From Saprospiraceae bacterium (GTDB taxonomy: Bacteria; Bacteroidota; Bacteroidia; Chitinophagales; Saprospiraceae): a stretch of DNA of 64,000 nucleotides. Location: positions 1,487,501 through 1,551,500 of the forward strand of contig JAHCHX010000001.1 in assembly GCA_026129545.1 (NCBI GenBank). Direction: 5' to 3'. The translations under genes were made by a program, and so were the position numbers. The notes beneath the pieces were generated by a model, which saw only the letters and a list, made by a program, of their open reading frames with translations, was not told the DNA's origin and did no database searches. The number at the start of each line of letters is the position of its first letter. The first letter of the stretch is position 1. Below, one piece after another: positions 18,201-27,285 of this stretch.

Positions 18201-18210
18201 ACCCGTTGAT

Positions 18211-18822
18211 TTATCGCATTTTAGGCTGCCTGCGCTTGCCGCCGGGGCGAAATCCTTTACCGCCCATCATGGCCATCATGGAAGGACTCATGGCTTGGCC
18301 AGCCATTTTCAGTTGTTTTTCCACTTCCTTGATTTGCTCCTTGAGCATGGACTCGGTGACGTGGAGTTTTTTCACTTCGCTGAAGTGCGCTTGAGCCTGC
18401 TTCAAGTTGTTTTTGTTTGCATAAATCATCACCAGTTGAAGCAAGGCGGTCGCCCTTTCGTTTTCGGAGGGCAGGCCTGCGTCGAGCGATTTTTTCACCC
18501 ACGCCTCCGCTGCATTGAAATCGCGGCGTTGCATGGCCAGTGCGCCATAAGTCATGTAATAGACCCCTTTGTAGCCAACGAGCAATGTTTTTGGGAAAAA
18601 AGTAAGGCCGAGCCTTTTTTCTGCCTCATCGAGGCGTTGTTGGGCGATTAGCTGATTGGCGGATAGAATGGTGCCGAGCATCAGGTAACCAGCCAGCATG
18701 ACGATGCCCAGCAAAAGAAACGGGAACCCATACCAGAATCCGTAAGCAGCCCACAAGATGGCACCGCCCAAAATGCCGCCCACAATGAGGGCAAAACGAA
18801 GATAGATATTGATAGTAAACAT
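18211..18822 (-). CDS. Membrane-anchored TPR-like protein
   Basis: A 203-residue protein. Two adjacent transmembrane helices (about residues 8-55) are followed by a cytoplasmic or periplasmic helical region with TPR-like units (YKGVYYMTYGALAMQRRDFNAAEAWVKKSLDAG and ALLQLVMIYANKNNLKQAQAHF, read as two pairs of helices). The C-terminus is Gly, Met, Lys and Arg rich (MMAMMGGKGFRPGG). I recognise no named family beyond this layout. Start ATG 18822. It is divergent from the methyltransferase gene, with about 100 bp between the starts. Confidence 0.78.
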   Translation of the reverse strand: MFTINIYLRFALIVGGILGGAILWAAYGFWYGFPFLLLGIVMLAGYLMLGTILSANQLIAQQRLDEAEKRLGLTFFPKTLLVGYKGVYYMTYGALAMQRRDFNAAEAWVKKSLDAGLPSENERATALLQLVMIYANKNNLKQAQAHFSEVKKLHVTESMLKEQIKEVEKQLKMAGQAMSPSMMAMMGGKGFRPGGKRRQPKMR

Positions 18823-18927
18823 GGTGTCGCTTAAAATTCGGGGGCAAAATTATGAAAGCCTGTCGGGGTTCTGTGTCTTTGCGCCGAAAAAGAAAATAGA
18901 ACCGAGCCACCGCACCGTTGCCATATT

Positions 18928-19776
18928 ATGCTGAAAGAGATATACCGTTTCCTCCATCCGCGTTTCAGAACCCTTTTTTTGGAATACCGCGTGGCGTTCA
19001 AGCCGCGCTACGGACACGGCAGCCCGCCTCACCGCGAACTCTACGAAATCATCCAAGCCAATCGCGCTGAATATGTGGAGAACCTGCGCACGATGCTGAG
19101 TTTCAAAGAAAATTTGCAGGCCATCAAACCAATGGCACGAGAAAACAACCCAGACAACCCGGGTTGGAACAACGGCTTTTTGCCCGGCCTCGACATCGCG
19201 GGCATCTACACCATGCTCGCCAAATATCGGCCTGCGCGTTATGTGGAAGTCGGCTCCGGGAACTCAACCAAAGTGGCTTTCAAGGCAAAAAAAGAGCAAA
19301 ACCTACCCACCGAAATTATCTCGATTGACCCTTTCCCACGAGCGGAAATTGACCATCTGGCCAACAGCATCATTCGACAACCCTTTGAAAATGTTGATTT
19401 TGCACCCTTTTTGGCCGAGTTCAAGGCGGGGGATATATTGTTTATTGACAACTCGCACCGCATTTTGCCCAACTCCGATGCGATGGTGTTTTTTTTGGAG
19501 GTGCTCCCACGCTTGCCACAGGGGGTACTCGTTCACATCCACGATATCTATTTGCCTTACGACTACCCTCAGTTCATGTGCGATAGGTTCTATTCCGAAC
19601 AGTATGGCTTGGCGATGTTCATATTGGCCAACCCAAAGCGATACAAGACCATTTTGCCTAACTACTTCATCTCCGAGGATGAGACCTTGAGCGACATGGT
19701 GAAGCCACTCTGGGAACATCCCAACTTGAAAGATGTGGAGCGGCATGGAGGGTCGTATTGGATTGAGATTGGCTGA
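18928..19776 (+). CDS. Class I SAM-dependent methyltransferase-like protein
   Basis: A 282-residue soluble protein. The SAM-binding motif I reads YVEVGSGNSTK (about residue 105), followed by an acidic motif II, IISIDPFPR, and later ILFIDNSHR and HIHDIYLPYDYP, the pattern of Methyltransf_24-type enzymes often found near cell-surface polysaccharide genes. The substrate is unknown; no glycan locus surrounds it. The N-terminal 80 residues are basic and specific to this group. Start ATG 18928. Confidence 0.82.
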   Translation: MLKEIYRFLHPRFRTLFLEYRVAFKPRYGHGSPPHRELYEIIQANRAEYVENLRTMLSFKENLQAIKPMARENNPDNPGWNNGFLPGLDIAGIYTMLAKYRPARYVEVGSGNSTKVAFKAKKEQNLPTEIISIDPFPRAEIDHLANSIIRQPFENVDFAPFLAEFKAGDILFIDNSHRILPNSDAMVFFLEVLPRLPQGVLVHIHDIYLPYDYPQFMCDRFYSEQYGLAMFILANPKRYKTILPNYFISEDETLSDMVKPLWEHPNLKDVERHGGSYWIEIG

Positions 19777-19829
19777 TTTTCCATGTTCTTTCTCAATCTT
19801 TTCACGTCCATCTAAAATCCCAATGTCCC

Positions 19830-20624
19830 TCACACTGCCACTGGTGCCTTTATCGCCGGCCACGGGTCGTAGTTCAACAACTCGAAATCCTCGTATCGGA
19901 AAGAAAAAATATCGCGTGTGGCGGGATTGAGCCGCATGGTCGGCAGGGGGCGCGGCTCGCGGGATAGTTGCAGGTCAACCTGCTCCAAATGGTTGACGTA
20001 GAGGTGCGTGTCGCCGCCCGTCCAGACAAAATCGCCCGGTTCGAAGGCGCAAACTTGGGCGAGCATCAGGGTCAAAAGCGCGTAGGAAGCGATGTTGAAC
20101 GGTACGCCGAGAAACACGTCGGCGCTGCGTTGGTAGAGTTGGCAACTCAACTTTTCGTCGGCTACATAAAATTGAAACAAGCAATGACACGGTGCCAGCG
20201 CCATGTCGGGAATGTCCGCCGGATTCCACGCCGACACGATGATGCGTCGGCTGTCGGGATTTTTTTTCAGCGTGTTCACGACTTCCGAAATCTGGTCAAT
20301 TGTCCTGCCATCGGGAGCAGCCCATGAGCGCCACTGTTTTCCATACACTGGACCAAGGTCGCCGTTGGCATCGGCCCACTCGTCCCAGATGCTCACGCCG
20401 TTTTCTTTCAAATACCGAATATTGGTTTCGCCTTGCAAAAACCACAGAAGTTCGTGGATGACGCTTTTGAGATGCACTTTTTTGGTCGTCACGAGCGGGA
20501 AACCTTCGGCAAGGTTGAACCGTATCTGGTAGCCGAACACCGAAATGGTGCCAGTGCCAGTGCGGTCGGATTTTCGGGTGCCGTGCTGGAGAATGTGTCG
20601 GAGGAGGTCGTGGTAGGCTTGCAT
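19830..20624 (-). CDS. thyA: Thymidylate synthase
   Basis: A 264-residue ThyA that converts dUMP to dTMP using methylene-tetrahydrofolate. Nucleophile C146 lies in [12 protein letters not shown]; the phosphate-binding [14 protein letters not shown] region and the C-terminal folate-binding APVAV tail are intact. Length is the standard 264 residues. No dihydrofolate reductase follows in the window, although the two genes are often adjacent. Upstream (20625-21070) is a long repeat-rich intergenic region. Confidence 0.98.
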   Translation of the reverse strand: MQAYHDLLRHILQHGTRKSDRTGTGTISVFGYQIRFNLAEGFPLVTTKKVHLKSVIHELLWFLQGETNIRYLKENGVSIWDEWADANGDLGPVYGKQWRSWAAPDGRTIDQISEVVNTLKKNPDSRRIIVSAWNPADIPDMALAPCHCLFQFYVADEKLSCQLYQRSADVFLGVPFNIASYALLTLMLAQVCAFEPGDFVWTGGDTHLYVNHLEQVDLQLSREPRPLPTMRLNPATRDIFSFRYEDFELLNYDPWPAIKAPVAV

Positions 20625-20750
20625 TTCTTTATCTGAAAAATTGGAGGGGTACGGAAGTTGTGCCGCTTGTTAAATTGAAAGACGGCACATCGGCAAATCC
20701 ATCAATTCTTTCAAAAGTCTCAAGGTGTCGGATTGGGCTGTTTCCAAACG

Positions 20751-20820
20751 CATACCCCGATTAAGGAGGAATTGAACCTGCCTCGCCAACTAGGTTCAAC
20801 TCCTCTTTAATCGGGGCATG
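20751..20820. repeat. Palindrome with 29-bp arms
   Basis: Arms 20751-20779 and 20792-20820 are inverted copies with three mismatches, separated by a 12-base loop. The arm CATACCCCGATTAAGGAGGA resembles the head of the interspersed repeat family (TATACCCTGATTCGCTAGGA), particularly the copy at 50775. No T-run follows, so it is not a classical terminator. Confidence 0.8.
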
Positions 20821-20860
20821 ACATCCGTATTTTTAAACACTTACAAAGGTAAGGCAAACT

Positions 20861-20930
20861 TATACCTTGATTCGTTAGAATTTGTCAGATGCTCATGATT
20901 GCCCTCCCTGATTTCAGCGATTCTCGCTTT
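20861..20930 (+). repeat. Interspersed repeat, copy B (left half only)
   Basis: Begins TATACCTTGATTCGTTAGAA and matches copy A through CTCCCTGATTT; only five of the 40 bases from TCG(C/T)TAGAA onward differ. It becomes dissimilar after CTCGCTTTG, so the right half is missing. Confidence 0.7.
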
Positions 20931-20940
20931 GTCGGGCTCT

Positions 20941-21027
20941 GAGGTGTCATCCCGGAAGAATGGAGGGGTGACACCTCAAGGACAGGCCGAGGTGTCACCT
21001 TTTTCGTTCCTCAAAAGATGACACCTC
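20941..21027. repeat. Four alternating copies of GAGGTGTCAYC
   Basis: GAGGTGTCATC (20941), its inverse GGTGACACCTC (20967), GAGGTGTCACC (20989) and GATGACACCTC (21017) alternate in orientation and can form two adjacent hairpins or one cruciform. The spacing and position just behind the lipoprotein gene would suit a transcription attenuator or a protein-binding array. Confidence 0.75.
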
Positions 21028-21070
21028 TTACAAACCGAGAATAGCTGTAGTCTGGGAAAAACTCCAAAAG

Positions 21071-21715
21071 TCAATAAAACAACTTTACCACATTGGTGTC
21101 GCCCTCGTAGCAAGGCACATATAACACAGTCGTTTCCGTAGGCTTATCTTTCTTTTGGAAATAAAGACTAACCATTACTGGAACTCCGGCCACAAACTGG
21201 CCATTGACTTTTCCCTGCGAGGTGTAGGTAGCCGTGCCTGCCTGACTCGGGCTCAACCGAGTGCTATCCTTGTCTGTGGCATCAACCGGGACTTTTTGAG
21301 AAAGGAAAACACTTGCCTGAAAATAAGAATCGTTGGGCACAAGCGGCTCGAAGACTACGCGCACCCAACCCGGTTTGCCCGCATAAAAAATGGTCTGAGC
21401 AGGGTCATTCCGATTGATGTGTTTTATGTCAAGATAACCATCATCTTCCATCCAAACCCGATGCACCTCTTCGGCACTCATAAATCTCCCATCCGCGTCA
21501 GTAACCGCAGTGCCAAGTGATGCAAGGTCTTTGCAGGTGGAGTCAGGGTGCAAATTATCTTGACGGCAACCAAGCATAACGACTGACACTTCAGCCAAAG
21601 GGCGCAGAGAAGGGAATTCAAGCAAAACGTTTGTGAACACGGGCTTTTCCTCCTTGCACTGCAAGAAAAGAAGCATAAACAGAAGCGCCACAGCGATTGA
21701 GAAAAGATTTTTCAT
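21071..21715 (-). CDS. Lipoprotein of unknown function
   Basis: A 214-residue lipoprotein with a signal peptide and lipobox LLFLQC (C20). The mature part is beta-rich, with a short opening resembling a carboxypeptidase-regulatory-like fold (PLAEVSVVMLGCRQD, then TAVTDADGRFMSAEEV), in which a default is followed by a developed property. Four non-lipobox cysteines are present and may form disulfides. I recognise no named family. It is isolated, flanked by long non-coding stretches on both sides. Confidence 0.72.
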   Translation of the reverse strand: MKNLFSIAVALLFMLLFLQCKEEKPVFTNVLLEFPSLRPLAEVSVVMLGCRQDNLHPDSTCKDLASLGTAVTDADGRFMSAEEVHRVWMEDDGYLDIKHINRNDPAQTIFYAGKPGWVRVVFEPLVPNDSYFQASVFLSQKVPVDATDKDSTRLSPSQAGTATYTSQGKVNGQFVAGVPVMVSLYFQKKDKPTETTVLYVPCYEGDTNVVKLFY

Positions 21716-22088
21716 GTGAATTTTTTTGCAAAGAAAAAAAAACCGTGAGTCGTTTAATGTTAATTTTTAGAAGGCTCGCAAACTGATGGGTGCAGCGAAA
21801 GACAAAGTTGCCGAAGCCCTTATTGATTGGCCGTTTGCTTTATTTTTGTGGAAATTTTTTTTTGGACATGAAACAAGAGGATTTGCTGAAGCGAATCACC
21901 ACTGACGTACGTCGCTCGCCGCTTTGAACATCCTGTACTTTCTGCCAATCGCGCCACAATTCCTGCAATCCGGCGATGAACTCGTGGAAATAAGTTAGAC
22001 TTGCCTCATTTTTGCCCCCACAAAAACAATTCTATCAAAAAAACGTATTTACCAACCTCGCAACCAGAAAGTCCGCGACCTACTAAGT
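21716..22088. other. 373-bp intergenic region with a possible gene remnant
   Basis: AT-rich directly before 21868. A short frame, MKQEDLLKRITTDVRRSPL, spans 21868-21927 and is followed in another frame by about 23 open codons ending at 21998. This could be a decayed short gene, but there is not enough sequence to name it. The rest carries the 5' region of the BatA-type gene. Confidence 0.35.
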
Positions 22089-24158
22089 ATGCAATTCGTT
22101 TTTCCCGCGTTTCTCGCCGCCCTTGCCGTTTTAGCCGTTCCGATTATCATCCACCTTTTCTATTTCCGGCGATTCAAGAGAGTGTATTTCACCAATGTCC
22201 GTTTTTTGAAAGAGGTGAAGGAAGAGACAAGCAATCGCCAGAAACTGCGCAACCTGCTCGTGCTGCTCATGCGTTGCCTAGCCATTGCCGCGATGGTGTT
22301 GGCTTTTGCGCAGCCATTCATCCCCTTGTCCGCAGGCGTGAAAAAGGGTGAGCGAGCAGTGAGCGTATATGTGGACAACTCGTTCAGCATGAATGCCTTG
22401 TCGAAAAACGCGCCACTGCTCGAATTGGCCAAACAACGCGCCCGCGACATCGTGAACGCATACGGCGTGGAAGACCGCTTTCAGGTGCTGACCAACGACT
22501 TTGAAGGACGCGACCAACGCCTCATCAGCAAAGAGGACGCACTTGACCGAATCGAGGAAATCCGCACCAGCCCGGCATCGCGCGATATTTCAAAAGTGCT
22601 CATCCGCCAACAACAATGCCTCAACTCTGGCAAACAAGAAAACAAAACAGCCTACGTCGTCAGTGACTTTCAAGCCAACATCGCCGATGTCGCCGATTTC
22701 CGCGACACTTTGATAGAGGTCAATCTCGTGCCCATGCGGGCAGTGCAAGAGCGAAACGTGTCGGTGGATAGTGTGTGGTTTGAAAGCCCGGTCCAAATCC
22801 TCAATCAACCCGCGAACCTGCTCGTAAAACTCAGCAACCGCAGCGAAGGTGAAGCGACCGAACTTCGGCTCAGCCTCCAGCACGACGGCCAGTCGAAGCC
22901 CGTCGGTTCCCTCAATATCCCAGCGCGCGGCAGCAAAATTGACACAGTGAGTTTCAACATCCTGCGCTCCGGCTGGCATGAGGCCAAAATCTCGGTAACG
23001 GACTACCCCATCCAATTCGACGACAACTACTATCTTGCCTTTCATGTCGCCGAGCGAATCAACGTGTTGTCCATCAACGGCTTGCAACCCAACAAGTATC
23101 TGGAAAACGCCTTTTTGGGCGCTCGATACTTTCTACTGAACAACGTCAGCGCGGGTGCCTTGGATTATTCCAAATTCTCCGACTACCAACTCATCGTGCT
23201 CAACGAGCTGGGTGTCGTGTCGTCAGGTTTGGCCAACGAATTGAAGAATTTTGTTCAGAACGGCGGCAATGTGTTGGTATTTCCAAGCCAGACTGCCGAC
23301 CTCAATTCGTACAATGCCTTTCTCCAAAACTTCGACGCTGGCAATCTCGGCGCATACGAACCCACCCCCCGGCAAGCCAGCGACATCAACACCGAAGAGT
23401 TCGTGTTCAAAGACGTGTTTCTGAACAAAGGCTCCAACCTGCGCCTGCCCATCACGCAAGGCAATTTCAAAATCGCCCCCGCTCGTGGCGAATACATTTT
23501 GACCTATCGCGATGGCTCCGCGATGCTAGCCAAATACACGCAAGGAGAAGGGGCGCTCTACCTCAATGCCGCACCGCTCAATGAACAGCTGAACGACCTT
23601 GTCCGCAACGGAGAAATTTTCGTGCCCATGCTGTTCAAAATGGCGATTGCTGGCACCAAAGGCCGTCAAGTCGCCTACACCATCGGCAAAGACGAAGTGT
23701 TGGAATCGAAGCACCAAGTCTCCATAAGCGGCGAGAGCATATACAAACTGCAAAGAGTAGCGGAAAACACCCCAACATCCGACCCAAATGTCGCGCCAGC
23801 CACTACGGAAGAGTTCATTCCCGAACAACGCATTCTCGGCTCTAAAGTGCTGCTTACCCCCGGCACACAGATGCGCGATGCCGGCTGGTATCGGCTCCGT
23901 CTGCGGGGCGACAGCACACTTGCGGTGTTCGCGTTCAATTATGACAGAAAAGAAAGCGACCTCCGCTATTTGACCAATGAAAAACTCGCGGAGAACCTGC
24001 CTAAAAACATAAAATTGATTGCGGAAACCGCCGAAGCCAATTTTGGGCAAGTGGTGGACGAGCGCGAACGCGGCATCGTGCTGTGGCGCTGGTGCGTCAT
24101 GTTTGCCCTGCTGTTTTTGGCACTGGAAGTGTTGTTTTTGAGATTGTGGAAGGTGTAA
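22089..24158 (+). CDS. BatA-type membrane protein (N-terminal double-transmembrane domain)
   Basis: A 689-residue protein with the Bacteroidota BatA layout. The first transmembrane helix is at about residues 5-25 and is followed by HLFYFRRFKRVYFTNVRFL; a second helix lies near 58-75 (LVLLMRCLAIAAMVLAF). A VWA-like beginning (VSVYVDNSFSMNAL) carries a DNSxSMN variant of the metal-binding motif. A long extracytoplasmic region and a final helix follow (WCVMFALLFLALEVLFL). Family members are linked to aerotolerance operons, but no batB-E, MoxR or DUF58 gene accompanies it here. Confidence 0.88.
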   Translation: MQFVFPAFLAALAVLAVPIIIHLFYFRRFKRVYFTNVRFLKEVKEETSNRQKLRNLLVLLMRCLAIAAMVLAFAQPFIPLSAGVKKGERAVSVYVDNSFSMNALSKNAPLLELAKQRARDIVNAYGVEDRFQVLTNDFEGRDQRLISKEDALDRIEEIRTSPASRDISKVLIRQQQCLNSGKQENKTAYVVSDFQANIADVADFRDTLIEVNLVPMRAVQERNVSVDSVWFESPVQILNQPANLLVKLSNRSEGEATELRLSLQHDGQSKPVGSLNIPARGSKIDTVSFNILRSGWHEAKISVTDYPIQFDDNYYLAFHVAERINVLSINGLQPNKYLENAFLGARYFLLNNVSAGALDYSKFSDYQLIVLNELGVVSSGLANELKNFVQNGGNVLVFPSQTADLNSYNAFLQNFDAGNLGAYEPTPRQASDINTEEFVFKDVFLNKGSNLRLPITQGNFKIAPARGEYILTYRDGSAMLAKYTQGEGALYLNAAPLNEQLNDLVRNGEIFVPMLFKMAIAGTKGRQVAYTIGKDEVLESKHQVSISGESIYKLQRVAENTPTSDPNVAPATTEEFIPEQRILGSKVLLTPGTQMRDAGWYRLRLRGDSTLAVFAFNYDRKESDLRYLTNEKLAENLPKNIKLIAETAEANFGQVVDERERGIVLWRWCVMFALLFLALEVLFLRLWKV

Positions 24159-24532
24159 CTATGCTGGCTTGGAAAACAAAGTGCATAACCTTTTTGTAAA
24201 AACTTGGTCAGCCTTCAAGCGCAGAGGACTCGGTTGACAGGCTTATAGGTTTTTGACAGGATTTACAGGATTTACAAGATTTACAGGATTTTTGGCGGCT
24301 AAGCCACTTCATCATATCCTGTAAATCTTGTAAATCCTGTCAAAAATTGAATGTCCGCTGACCTGCCTAAGTTTTTACACCTTTTTCACCCATCTGGGGC
24401 GATGCCATCACTGGTTTCGCCCTTCTTATTTTGGCAAAAACACCTACTTTCGCCCCATCTTAATCAACACGACCCAAACACCATTTCACAAGATTTTTTT
24501 CATTCGCACTCATTGCTCATCGCTCTACACCT
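24159..24532. other. 374-bp intergenic region containing nested inverted repeats
   Basis: No gene is visible. The nested palindrome at 24195-24379 occupies half of the region. A TACTTTCG sequence at 24446-24453 resembles a -7 box for the pyruvate dehydrogenase gene, but I could not find a well-spaced -33 element. Confidence 0.6.
24195..24379. repeat. Nested palindromic element with GGATTTACA repeats
   Basis: Outer arms: TGTAAAAACTTGGTCAG (24195-24211) and its inverse CTGACCTGCCTAAGTTTTTA, ending at 24379. Inside are direct repeats of GGATTTACA (24258-24292) and an inverted copy (TCCTGTAAATCTTGTAAATC, beginning at 24317), giving a strong inner hairpin. GGATTTACA-type repeats are, as far as I recall, common in Bacteroidota intergenic DNA. 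Confidence 0.75.
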
Positions 24533-27214
24533 ATGGGAGATATACAACTTGACGACTGGAAACTTGAACAGGAAGAGTGGCTCGAAGCCATCGAGGAAGT
24601 CCTTGAAAATCAGGGCAAAGGCCGCACGGAAGAGCTCTTTCAACGCCTTCGTCACCTCATTGCCCGCAGGGGCGTGGCCAACGGCGGCCCTGCCTTGAAC
24701 ACACCATACCTCAACACAATTGCGCCCGACGACCAACCCGCATACCCCGGCGACCTCGCGCTCGAACAACGCATCGAGAACGTCATCCGCTGGAATGCCC
24801 AAGCAATGGTGTTGCAAGCACAGGACAAAGACCTTGCATTGGGAGGTCACATTGCCACTTATGCGGCCTCCGCCACCATGACGGAGGTGCTGTTTCACCA
24901 CTTCCTGCGCAAACGCTCGGCAGACTATGGCGGCGACCTCTTCATGTTTCAAGGCCACGCTTCGCCCGGCATCTATGCCCGCGCCGTGTGGGAAGGCCGC
25001 TTGCCCTTGCAGGCGATTGCCGATTTCCGGCAAGAGACAATTGGCGGCGTGTCGAGTTATCCCCACCCGCGCCGTATGCCCCAATTTTGGCAAGCACCCA
25101 CCGTCAGCATGGGGCTTGGCCCCATGACCGCGCTTTATCAGGCGCGTTTTTACAAATACTTGGAAAACAGAGGATTGAAACCCCAAAACGGCGGCAAAGT
25201 ATGGCATTTCATTGGCGACGGCGAAATTGACGAACCCGAAGTGTACGGAACCATCGGCCTGGCCAGCCGCGAACATCTGGACAACGTGATATTTGTGGTT
25301 CACTGCAATTTGCAACGCCTCGATGGCCCCGTGCGCGGCAACGGAAAAGTCATTCAAGAAGTGGAGCGCCATTTCTTTGGCGCGGGATGGGAAGTCATCA
25401 AAGTGATTTGGAGCAGCGATTGGGATGAATTGTTGGCAAAAGACGAGGAAGGCATCTTGCTCACGCGCTTTGAGCGCCTCGTGGATGGCCAATTTCAGGA
25501 AATGGCTTCTGCCAACGACGGCGCACTGACGCGCAAAATGCTCATCGGCAGTGACGAACTGAGCGAGCAGATTAGTGCCCTGCTGTCCGACATCTCCGAC
25601 GAGCAGCTGGCCAAAATGCGGCGCGGCGGCCACGATGCGGAAAAAATATACGCAGCCTACGACCGCGCCGTGAAATCCAACAAGCCTGTCGCCATCATCG
25701 TCAAAACCGTCAAAGGCTACGGCATGGGAAAAGCCGCCGAAGGCAAAAACAAGGCGCACCAAACCAAAGACCTCAGCGACGACAGCCGCGTGGAGACCAA
25801 AAACCGCTACGGCATCCCGCTCTCCGACGAGGAAGCAAAGGCCGCCAAGTTTTGGTATCCAGATGCCAATGCGCCAGAGACAAAATACCTGTTGGAACGC
25901 CGCAAGGCATTAGGCGGTTTTTTGCCGGAACGCTCCGAAACCTTTGAAAAATTCAACCTGCCGTCGCTCGATTTTTTTGACAAACAGCTGAAAGGCAGCG
26001 ATTCTGGCAAAACATTTTCCACTACTGGCGCAATGGTGGACATCATGCTTCAGTTGGCTCGAAATCAGGAAGTTGGCAAATACATCGTGCCAATCGTGCC
26101 CGACGAGGCACAGACCTTCGGCATGGAGTCACTGTTCAATTCCTTACAAATCTGGAATCAAAAAGGCCAACTCTACACCCCGCTCGAAATCGGCATTTCG
26201 GTCATCAAATACAAAGAGTCCAAAACAGGGCAAGTGCTCCAAGAAGGCATCAACGAGGACGGCGCGACAGCCTCTTTCACTGCTGCTGGCACAGCCTACT
26301 CCTTGCATGGGTTGCCGATGGTGCCTTTCTACATCTACTACTCCATGTTCGGCTTCCAGCGCGTGGGCGACATGGTATGGGCGGCTGCCGACATGATGGC
26401 CAAAGGCTTTTTGCTCGGCGCCACCGCTGGCCGCACCACGCTCAATGGCGAGGGTTTGCAGCACGAAGACGGCCACTCGGTGCTAATCGCCCAGACGGTT
26501 CCTTCCGTCATTCCGTACGACCCGGCATTTGCCTACGAACTAGCGGTCATCATACACGACGGCCTGCGGCGGATGTTTGTGGAGAACGAGCATAAAATCT
26601 ACTATATCACGCTATACAACGAAAACCTCCTGATGCCGCCCATGCCAAAAGGGGTCGAGGAAGGCATCAAACGAGGGCTTTATCGTTACAAAAAATCCGA
26701 TAAAAAACCCGCAAAAGACGGCGCAAAGGCACACCTCTTGGGTTCAGGCGTCATCATGGAGCAGGTACTCAAAGCAGCTGAAATCCTCGAAAGCGAAGGA
26801 GTCAGCACCGACGTGTGGAGCGCCACCTCGTGGACAGAACTTTACCGCGATGCAGTCTCTTGCGACCGTTGGAATATGCTGCACCCCGGCAAGGAAGAAA
26901 AAGTGCCGTACATACAGCAGGCTTTGAAAGGCGAACATGGCGTGTTCGTCAGCGCCAACGACTGGATTAAACTCACAGCAGGCCAGCTCGCCCCCTGGAT
27001 GCCACAGGATTTCACCGCGCTCGGCACAGACGGCTTCGGCCTTTCCGACAGCCGCGAGAACCTGCGCGATTACTTCGAGATTTCGCCCAAATACATCGCC
27101 TTCGCGGCGGTGCGCCTTTTGCAAAAACAAGGCAAGGTGACGGAAAAAGCCGTGCTAGAATTTATGAAAAAATACGGCGTGGAGAGTGAGAAAGTGGAGC
27201 CGATGTCAGTCTAA
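24533..27214 (+). CDS. aceE: Pyruvate dehydrogenase E1, homodimeric type
   Basis: An 893-residue E1 subunit that decarboxylates pyruvate with thiamine diphosphate and passes the acetyl group to the E2 lipoyl domain. The ThDP motif starts GDGEIDEPE at about residue 228 and ends at NLQRLDG. N-terminal HIATYAASATMTEVLFHHFLR and the middle PDEAQTFGMESLF region are typical of the homodimeric family rather than the alpha2beta2 form. Length is normal. No E2 or E3 gene is adjacent. Start ATG 24533, chosen because the family sequence begins near there. Confidence 0.96.
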   Translation: MGDIQLDDWKLEQEEWLEAIEEVLENQGKGRTEELFQRLRHLIARRGVANGGPALNTPYLNTIAPDDQPAYPGDLALEQRIENVIRWNAQAMVLQAQDKDLALGGHIATYAASATMTEVLFHHFLRKRSADYGGDLFMFQGHASPGIYARAVWEGRLPLQAIADFRQETIGGVSSYPHPRRMPQFWQAPTVSMGLGPMTALYQARFYKYLENRGLKPQNGGKVWHFIGDGEIDEPEVYGTIGLASREHLDNVIFVVHCNLQRLDGPVRGNGKVIQEVERHFFGAGWEVIKVIWSSDWDELLAKDEEGILLTRFERLVDGQFQEMASANDGALTRKMLIGSDELSEQISALLSDISDEQLAKMRRGGHDAEKIYAAYDRAVKSNKPVAIIVKTVKGYGMGKAAEGKNKAHQTKDLSDDSRVETKNRYGIPLSDEEAKAAKFWYPDANAPETKYLLERRKALGGFLPERSETFEKFNLPSLDFFDKQLKGSDSGKTFSTTGAMVDIMLQLARNQEVGKYIVPIVPDEAQTFGMESLFNSLQIWNQKGQLYTPLEIGISVIKYKESKTGQVLQEGINEDGATASFTAAGTAYSLHGLPMVPFYIYYSMFGFQRVGDMVWAAADMMAKGFLLGATAGRTTLNGEGLQHEDGHSVLIAQTVPSVIPYDPAFAYELAVIIHDGLRRMFVENEHKIYYITLYNENLLMPPMPKGVEEGIKRGLYRYKKSDKKPAKDGAKAHLLGSGVIMEQVLKAAEILESEGVSTDVWSATSWTELYRDAVSCDRWNMLHPGKEEKVPYIQQALKGEHGVFVSANDWIKLTAGQLAPWMPQDFTALGTDGFGLSDSRENLRDYFEISPKYIAFAAVRLLQKQGKVTEKAVLEFMKKYGVESEKVEPMSV

Positions 27215-27215
27215 C

Positions 27216-27252
27216 TTTTTGAAAAATCCTGAATCGGCGCACACTAACTTTG
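27216..27252 (+). promoter_or_regulatory. Probable Bacteroidota promoter
   Basis: A TTTTTG at 27216-27221 is followed after 23 bases by TAACTTTG at 27245-27252, matching the TTTG and TAnnTTTG pattern of the Bacteroidota primary sigma factor. The spacer is slightly long. It precedes the lipoprotein start by 33 bp. Confidence 0.55.
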
Positions 27253-27285
27253 CGGCTTGTTTTCACCACTTTCAATTTTTTTAAA

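Larger units (their letters stand above)
20625..21070. other. 446-bp intergenic region made largely of palindromic repeats
   Basis: No gene is visible. It holds, in order: a 29-bp-arm palindrome (20751-20820), half a copy of the interspersed repeat (20861-20930) and four alternating copies of an 11-bp motif (20941-21027). It lies between the lipoprotein stop (21071) and the thyA start (20624) on the minus strand, so it could carry the terminator of one and the promoter of the other. Confidence 0.7.

Noticed and set aside
24500..25762. A 420-codon frame antisense to pyruvate dehydrogenase E1
   Set aside because: The plus-strand product is an unambiguous E1 enzyme across this whole stretch.
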